A stretch of 64,000 nucleotides of DNA from positions 1 through 64,000 of the forward strand of contig DASPNR010000023.1 in the NCBI GenBank assembly GCA_035626395.1, written 5' to 3'. Shown piece by piece: positions 59,218 to 64,000 of the stretch (position 1 is the stretch's first letter; each line of letters opens with the position of its first letter). The DNA is from Candidatus Limnocylindrales bacterium. Lineage in GTDB: Bacteria > Desulfobacterota > Binatia > UBA1149 > CAITLU01. The position numbers and the translations under genes were made by a program. The notes below the pieces were generated by a model. It worked only from the letters and a program-made list of their open reading frames with translations. It did not search any database and was not told the DNA's origin.

Positions 59218-60252
59218 ATGAGCTGGCATGAGGCATGGACCGGCGGCCAGTACAGTGTCGTGCGCGCCGGCGGCGCGCTCGTGCTGATGCTGCACTTTGC
59301 CGGCCGCATGACCGACGCGGCCTCGTTTGCCGGCGCGGTGCTGGCCGCGCTTGCGGTGGCCGCGGCCGGCCTTTTCGCAGCCGGTCGCGCCGATCGCGTG
59401 CTGGCGCTGGTGCTGGCGGCGGCGCTGGCGATGAGCGACCACGGGCTGCTCGGCCGCACCGGCATCTGGTACGCGACCTTCTGGCTGCTCGGACACGCCA
59501 CGCTGCCACCGGCTCCCTTCCTCAGCCTGGATGCGCGCGCGCGCACCGATCCCGGCGGCGAATGGCGCATGCCCTCCTACTTTCCCGCGGCGGCGTGGGC
59601 CCTTTTCGTCGGTCATCACGTCTTCGGATCCATCGCCGCCCTGTCGGCCGGCGAATGGCCGATCGCGCTGGTGCGGCTGCCGCTGGCGCTGGCGGCGCTG
59701 GCGCCGTCGACGATGCCGGCAGCGCTGGCAGTCTCGCTCGGCGTGGAGCTCGGCGCGTGGTTCGTCGCGGGACACGCCGATGCAGGCGTGTGGCTGCTGC
59801 ATCTGCTGGCGCTGCAGCCGGCGTGGTTTCCGCCGCGCGAGAACGCCGGCACCGAGACGGTCTTCTATGACGGCACCTGTGCGCTGTGCCACGGCGCCAC
59901 GCGCTTCCTGCTGAGCGAGGACCGCGAGCCGGCGCGCTTCCGACTGGCGCCGCTCGGCAGCGAAGCGTTCCAGCAGCGGCTGCGCCGGGAGCAGCGCGAA
60001 GAGCTGCCCGACAGCGTCGTGGTCGGCACCGCCGCCGGGCACGTGCTGACGCAGTCGCGAGCAACGGCCTACATCCTCGACCGCATCGGCGGGCTGTGGC
60101 GCATCCTCGCCTACGTGCTCGAGCTGCTGCCGGACTCCCTGACGGACTCCGCCTACGAGATCGTCGCGCGCAACCGCTATCGCTGGTTCGGCCGCAAGAG
60201 CCAGGCGTGCCCGATCCTTGCCGGCCCGCTGCGCGCCCGCTTCGACAGCTGA
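59218..60252 (+). CDS. Membrane protein with a C-terminal DCC-type thiol-disulfide domain
   Basis: 344 residues. Residues about 15-205 contain five to seven hydrophobic stretches, for example LALVLAAALAMSDHGLLGR and a late LALAALAPSTMPAALAVSL, without a signal cleavage. From about 218 the DCC (DUF393) domain follows: ETVFYDGTCALCHGATRFLL with the C-x-x-C near 221-224 (DGTCALCH), RFRLAPLGSE, and the C-terminal RNRYRWFGRK helix. DCC proteins are thioredoxin-fold, likely redox-active. It opens a tightly packed operon, 12 bp ahead of the DegT aminotransferase. Its link to that pathway is unclear; it may be a redox or electron-transfer partner. Confidence 0.82.
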   Translation: MSWHEAWTGGQYSVVRAGGALVLMLHFAGRMTDAASFAGAVLAALAVAAAGLFAAGRADRVLALVLAAALAMSDHGLLGRTGIWYATFWLLGHATLPPAPFLSLDARARTDPGGEWRMPSYFPAAAWALFVGHHVFGSIAALSAGEWPIALVRLPLALAALAPSTMPAALAVSLGVELGAWFVAGHADAGVWLLHLLALQPAWFPPRENAGTETVFYDGTCALCHGATRFLLSEDREPARFRLAPLGSEAFQQRLRREQREELPDSVVVGTAAGHVLTQSRATAYILDRIGGLWRILAYVLELLPDSLTDSAYEIVARNRYRWFGRKSQACPILAGPLRARFDS

Positions 60253-60264
60253 GCGGCGCTGGAG

Positions 60265-61362
60265 ATGCGCGCACGCATCCCTTTCCTCGAGCCCGACTTG
60301 CCCGACGCCGCGCCGCTGGCCGAGGACATGCAGCGCATCGTCGCGTCGGCGCGCCTCAGCAACGGCGGGCCTTTCGAAGAGAGCCTTTGCGATCGCATTG
60401 CGGCGCGGGTCGGCGCCGCGCACTGCATCGCCGTCGCCAACGCGACCATCGGCCTGATGCTGGCCATGCGCGCGACGGCGCGGCCGGGCGCGACGCTGGC
60501 CGTGATGCCTTCGTTCACGTTTCCGGCAACCGCGCTGGCCGCGCGCTGGGCGGGCCTGGAGCCGCTCTTTTGCGACATCGACGAACGCACCTGGCAGCCG
60601 CGCGTGCCGATCGAGAGCCTGCGCCCCTTTGCCGATTCGATCGCGCTGCTCGTCCCGTGCAACACGTTCGGCGCGCCGTGCGACATCGAGCAATGGATCG
60701 AAATTGCCGAGGACCTTGGCGTGCCGCTGCTGGTCGATTCGGCGGCCGGCCTGGGCGGGCGCTACCGCGACGGCCGCGCCATCGGCGGCGCCGGCGCGAC
60801 CGAAGTGTTCTCGATGCACGCCACCAAGAGCTTCGGCGTCGGCGAAGGCGGCCTCGTCGTCACCGCCGATGCCGCGCTGGCGGCGCGCCTGCGCACGATG
60901 CGCAACTTCGGCCTCGGCGAGGACGGCGTGTGCGTGGAGCCGGGGCTGAACGGCAAGCTTTCGGAGCTCCACGCGGCGGTGGCGTGCCGCGTGCTCGACG
61001 GCTTCGATGCGGCGCTGCAGCGGCGCGCGGCCATTGCCGAACGCTACCGCCGGCGCCTGGCCCCGCTTGCCGTGCAGCTCCAGGATGGAGCCGAGCTGTC
61101 GCCATGCCAGGCCGCATCGATACGCCTGCGCGGCGCCGATCGCGGCCTGGTGCGCGAGCGGCTGCTGCGCGAGGGCGTGGAGACGCGTCACTACTTCTCG
61201 CCGCCGCTGCACCGCCAGCCCCTCTTCGCGAGCTGCCGCGCGCTCGGTGCGCTGGAAGGGACCACCGCCGTCGCAGCGGACATTCTCGCTCTTCCCATGA
61301 GCACGCGCCGCACCGACGAGGAGATCGATCGGATCTGCGACGCGCTGGCGCGGTGCCTGTGA
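60265..61362 (+). CDS. DegT/DnrJ/EryC1/StrS-family PLP aminotransferase
   Basis: 365 residues, normal for the family. The PLP lysine is K188 in SMHATKSFGVGEGG (S-x-x-x-x-K-x-F-G-x-G-E-G-G). The early SNGGPFEESLCDRIAARVG, the glycine-rich strand IAVANATIGLMLAM, the VDSAAGLGGRY segment with its Asp and the late LPMSTRRTDEEIDRI fit the sugar-aminotransferase group. Members add an amino group to keto-sugars or keto-polyols (for example in aminosugar antibiotics, O-antigen and aminopolyol natural products). The stop overlaps the following GNAT gene (GTGA), so they are translated together. It is the likely committed step of a small pathway, substrate unknown. Confidence 0.92.
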   Translation: MRARIPFLEPDLPDAAPLAEDMQRIVASARLSNGGPFEESLCDRIAARVGAAHCIAVANATIGLMLAMRATARPGATLAVMPSFTFPATALAARWAGLEPLFCDIDERTWQPRVPIESLRPFADSIALLVPCNTFGAPCDIEQWIEIAEDLGVPLLVDSAAGLGGRYRDGRAIGGAGATEVFSMHATKSFGVGEGGLVVTADAALAARLRTMRNFGLGEDGVCVEPGLNGKLSELHAAVACRVLDGFDAALQRRAAIAERYRRRLAPLAVQLQDGAELSPCQAASIRLRGADRGLVRERLLREGVETRHYFSPPLHRQPLFASCRALGALEGTTAVAADILALPMSTRRTDEEIDRICDALARCL

Positions 61363-62399
61363 ACGCGCCGGGGGCAGCGCCCGGGCTCGCGGCGGCGGCA
61401 GGGCAACGGACCGGATACCTTTCGCAGGATTACGCGGGCTCGCTGTCCGAGTTCGGCCAGCCGCTGCATCTGCCGCGAGCGGGGGCCTGGCTTCTCGTGC
61501 GCGGCATCGCGCCGGCCGGCAATCCTCGCGACGACGGTGATGCGCGCGGCCACGGCGCTGCCGGTGATGCACATGACGCCGGGGGCGTCCGCGATGCCTG
61601 CGATCTGCGCGATGCCATGGGGTGCTATCCGCTCCTTGCCTGCGAGCGATGGGAGGCGCTCGCCGAGGACCTGTCGGCTCTCGGCACGCGCCTGGTCAGC
61701 GTCACCGCCGTCAGCGACCCGTTCGCCGACTGCGACGCCGCGACCGTGCAGGCGGCGTTTCCGGATCTGGTGCGGCCGTTCAAGCGGCATTTCGTGTGCG
61801 AGCTCGGCGGCGACCTCGATGCGATGATCTCGCCGCACCATCGCCGCTGCGCGCGCAAGGCCGCCCGCAAGGTCGACGGTGAAGTGCTGGGCCGGCCCCT
61901 GGACCACCTCGCCGAATGGCTGGAGCTCTTCGAGCCGTTTGCACGCGCGCGCGGCGTCGGCGGCATTCGCGCATTCTCGAGCGCGGCGTTCGAGCGGCAG
62001 CTGGCCGTGCCGGGCGTGTTCGCGGTGCGCGCCGTGCGCGGCTCGTGCACCGTCGGCATGCAGATCTGGATGCTGCACGGGCGCGTCGCCTATGGGCACG
62101 CCCTGGCGCTGAGCGACGAAGGGTATCGCCTCGGCGCCGGCTACGCGCTCTACCGGTTCGCGCTCGAGCAGCTCGCCGCCCGCGTCGACTTCTGCGATCT
62201 CGGCGCGGTGCCCGGCTGCGACGACGCCGCGGCCGCCGGACTGGCTGCGTTCAAGGCCGGCTGGTCCAATGCGCGACGCACCGCGTATCTGTGCGGGCGC
62301 ATCAGCAACCCGGCAGCGTACGCGCGGCTGGCGGCCGGCGCGGCGGGCGGCTACTTTCCCGCCTACCGGCGCGGCGAGTTGGCGCCGCCTGCACCATGA
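61359..62399 (+). CDS. BioF2-like GNAT acyltransferase
   Basis: 346 residues starting at GTG 61359, which overlaps the aminotransferase stop (GTGA); a GTG at 61353 is an alternative. Early residues (GYLSQDYAGSLSEFGQPLHL, SALGTRLVSVTAVSDPF) form a first subdomain. A second GNAT-like part shows CRKAARKV-type basic patches (HHRRCARKAARKVDGEVL), and the acetyl-CoA-binding region GMQIWMLHGRVAYGHALALS then SDEGYRLGAGYALYRFAL. This is the BioF2-like, FemAB-related GNAT-6 group, used to acylate sugars or lipids at the surface. It is one of five genes with overlapping ends. Acyl donor and acceptor are unknown. Confidence 0.75.
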   Translation: MNAPGAAPGLAAAAGQRTGYLSQDYAGSLSEFGQPLHLPRAGAWLLVRGIAPAGNPRDDGDARGHGAAGDAHDAGGVRDACDLRDAMGCYPLLACERWEALAEDLSALGTRLVSVTAVSDPFADCDAATVQAAFPDLVRPFKRHFVCELGGDLDAMISPHHRRCARKAARKVDGEVLGRPLDHLAEWLELFEPFARARGVGGIRAFSSAAFERQLAVPGVFAVRAVRGSCTVGMQIWMLHGRVAYGHALALSDEGYRLGAGYALYRFALEQLAARVDFCDLGAVPGCDDAAAAGLAAFKAGWSNARRTAYLCGRISNPAAYARLAAGAAGGYFPAYRRGELAPPAP

Positions 62400-63250
62400 C
62401 GCCCCTGCCCTTCCGAAGCTGCGACGAGACCGGCTGGCTCGCCGCCGAACGCGACCTGCGCGAGCACGGCTACGCCGCGGTCAAGAGCGTGATTGCGCCG
62501 GCCGTCGTCGCGTCCGCGCGCCGGAGCGTCGAGGCATGGCACGAGCGAACGCGCGATCGGACCACGCGCGACATGCCGAACATGGGCGGCGGCCCGGTGG
62601 TGTGGAACCTGCAGAACAAGGACCGTCTCTTCCTCGACATTCTGTTCACGCGTCCCGAGCTCGAGCGGCTGCTCGTGCACGTGCTCAACGATCCGTGGTA
62701 CCGCTCCATCCCCGAGAACCGTCCCAACTACATCCTGCGTGCCTTCATCGCGCGCGCCGGCCTGGCGGCGCTGCCCTTCCACATCGACTCGTTCATTCCG
62801 TACGAGGGCGAGCACGTGCTGTCGGTGCAGAGCGTGTTCGTGCTCGAGCCGATGCGCGCCGGCGCCGGCGCCACGCTGGTGGTGCCCGGATCGCACCGGA
62901 GCGCGCGCTGGGCCGAGCAGGTGCCGCGCGAGCAGGCGGTCGCGATCGAGGCCGACGCCGGCGATCTGCTGCTGTGGGACAGCCGGCTCTGGCACGCTGC
63001 CGAAGACAATCCCGAAGGTTCCACCCGCTGGCTGCTGATCGCCACGTTCACGCGGTGGTGGATCAAGCAGGCCTTCGACGTCACCGAAGCGCTGCCCGAC
63101 GAGATCTACGAGCATCTGACCGACTCGCAGCGCGCCGTGCTCGGCTTCTGCTCGCGCCCGTGGCGCGACGAAAGCGAAGGCATCCGCACGCAGCACGGCT
63201 ACGAAGTCCTGGCGGCCGGGCGCGCCGGCAAGCCCAAGGCGCTGCCATGA
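62396..63250 (+). CDS. Phytanoyl-CoA dioxygenase (PhyH) family Fe(II)/2-oxoglutarate enzyme
   Basis: 284 residues starting at ATG 62396 in an ATGA overlap with the previous stop. The 2-oxoglutarate fold is visible: the N-terminal LREHGYAAVKSVI helix-strand, the facial triad H129-x-D131 in FHIDSF and H200 in LWHAAED, then the 2OG-anchoring Arg in STRWLLIATF. ATLVVPGSHRSARW is the typical PhyH loop. The family hydroxylates or oxidises small molecules and natural products. It is coupled to both neighbours, so it probably acts on the same intermediate as the aminotransferase or the SDR. Confidence 0.9.
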   Translation: MTPLPFRSCDETGWLAAERDLREHGYAAVKSVIAPAVVASARRSVEAWHERTRDRTTRDMPNMGGGPVVWNLQNKDRLFLDILFTRPELERLLVHVLNDPWYRSIPENRPNYILRAFIARAGLAALPFHIDSFIPYEGEHVLSVQSVFVLEPMRAGAGATLVVPGSHRSARWAEQVPREQAVAIEADAGDLLLWDSRLWHAAEDNPEGSTRWLLIATFTRWWIKQAFDVTEALPDEIYEHLTDSQRAVLGFCSRPWRDESEGIRTQHGYEVLAAGRAGKPKALP

Positions 63251-64000
63251 GCGGGCGGCTGCACGGAAAGGTCGCCGTCGTCACCGGCGCGGCGTCGAGC
63301 GCGCCGGGCGTCGGCATCGGCGCCGCCATCTCGATCCTGCTGGCGCGCGAAGGCGCGCGTGTGATCGTCGTCAATCGCTCGCTCGCGCACGCCGCCTCGC
63401 TGGCCGAGGAAATCACCGGCGAAGGCGGACACTGCAGCGCCGTGGCCGCCGACGTCACCACCTCCGAAGGTGCAGCCGCCGCCATCGATGCCGCCGGCAG
63501 CCGCTACGGAGCTCTGCACGTGCTCGTCAACAACGTCGGCTCGGGCGGCCCCGGCACCGTCGTCGACGCCACCGAGCAGCTCTGGGAGCAGACGATGGCC
63601 ACCAACCTGCGCAGCGTGTTCCTGTGCTGCAAGCACGCGGTGCCGCACATGATCGAGGCGGGCGGCGGCTCGATCGTCAACGTCTCCTCGGTCGCGGCGC
63701 TGCAGGGGTTTCGTCGCGGCGGCAGCGGCTTCGCTCCGTACTCGGCCGCCAAGGCCGGTGTGATCGGCCTGACGCGCGCGGTTGCCGCCGATCACGCGCG
63801 CGAGAACGTGCGTTCCAACTGCCTGATCGTGGGCATGGCGCACACGCCGCGCATGGAGAAGTTCGGGCAGGAGCATCGCCGGACGCGCACGATGGCCGTT
63901 CCGCTGCAGCGCGAAGGCACGGCATGGGACGCGGCGTGGGCCGCGGTCTTCCTCGCAAGCGAGGAGTCGCGCTGGATCACCGGCGCCTGCCTGCCGGTCG
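63247..64000 (+). CDS. Short-chain dehydrogenase/reductase (3' end outside the window)
   Basis: 251 codons are present; the frame is still open at the window end. It starts at ATG 63247, overlapping the previous stop (ATGA). The Rossmann motif is TGAASSAPGVGIG near residues 14-26, with a two-to-four-residue insertion typical of one SDR subgroup. NNVGSGGPG near 96, the Ser in NVSSVAALQG near 140 and the Tyr/Lys of YSAAKAG near 160 complete the catalytic set. It probably reduces or oxidises an alcohol of the operon's product, using NAD(P)(H). It lies last in the visible operon, and further genes may follow. Confidence 0.9.
   Translation, partial: MSGRLHGKVAVVTGAASSAPGVGIGAAISILLAREGARVIVVNRSLAHAASLAEEITGEGGHCSAVAADVTTSEGAAAAIDAAGSRYGALHVLVNNVGSGGPGTVVDATEQLWEQTMATNLRSVFLCCKHAVPHMIEAGGGSIVNVSSVAALQGFRRGGSGFAPYSAAKAGVIGLTRAVAADHARENVRSNCLIVGMAHTPRMEKFGQEHRRTRTMAVPLQREGTAWDAAWAAVFLASEESRWITGACLPV

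Overview
The window is visibly GC-rich, with strong G/C bias at third codon positions, and densely coded on both strands. It carries no rRNA, tRNA, insertion sequence or CRISPR array that I can see. The gene set suggests a high-GC, deltaproteobacterial-grade soil or marine lineage (Myxococcota, Binatota or a relative): many Sec-exported cysteine-rich proteins, the CDDGN-type Myxococcus cysteine-rich repeat, Thr/Ser linkers, a predicted copper lysyl oxidase, a vanadium haloperoxidase-type enzyme, an F420-type luciferase-like oxidoreductase and cytochromes c. The lineage call is an inference from protein style, not from a marker gene.

Layout. 1-6.7 kb: the 3' end of an unknown gene, then ettA, a response-regulator/CpaE-like ATPase fusion, a membrane protein, a SurA-like/DsbA-like fusion and a SigJ-type ECF sigma factor. 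6.7-16.2 kb: secreted and envelope functions (a large exported protein, an O-acyltransferase, an MFS sugar-type symporter, a LamG-like exported protein, two c-type cytochromes, a possible thioesterase). 16.3-21.1 kb: a tight five-gene minus-strand operon holding a P-loop GTPase, a GAP1-N2-like GTPase partner, an FGE/sulfatase-modifying-factor-fold protein, a long coiled coil and a Pro/Trp-rich adaptor. This is the best candidate for a poorly described system. 21.4-28 kb: aroC, an AAA+ ATPase, an SDR, an Smr endonuclease-like protein, and a VOC/TetR/deacetylase set. 28-38.5 kb: a block of exported proteins with three DUF1566/Lcl-type proteins, a cysteine-rich adhesin-like protein, an SGNH hydrolase and a putative beta-trefoil protein. 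38.5-48.2 kb: a minus-strand run nudC, inositol monophosphatase, metH, srkA-like kinase, PASTA/WPG protein, amidohydrolase. 48.5-59.1 kb: a second exported block (SGNH protein, lysyl oxidase, a giant Gly-rich protein, an Asp-box propeller, a haloperoxidase-like enzyme) plus an LLM oxidoreductase. 59.2-64 kb: a translationally coupled plus-strand operon (DCC-domain membrane protein, DegT aminotransferase, BioF2-like GNAT, PhyH dioxygenase, SDR) that looks like a small biosynthetic or surface-decoration pathway and runs off the window.

How they work together. Housekeeping genes (ettA, aroC, metH, nudC) are scattered among lineage-specific modules. Four exported proteins share a helical four-cysteine module (C-x13-C-x19-22-C-x16-21-C, five copies), which suggests one lineage-specific extracellular domain family. 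Most convergent gene pairs are separated by perfect GC hairpins, only one of which has a classic T-tract. Functions were assigned by reading translated motifs by eye; no database search was possible.
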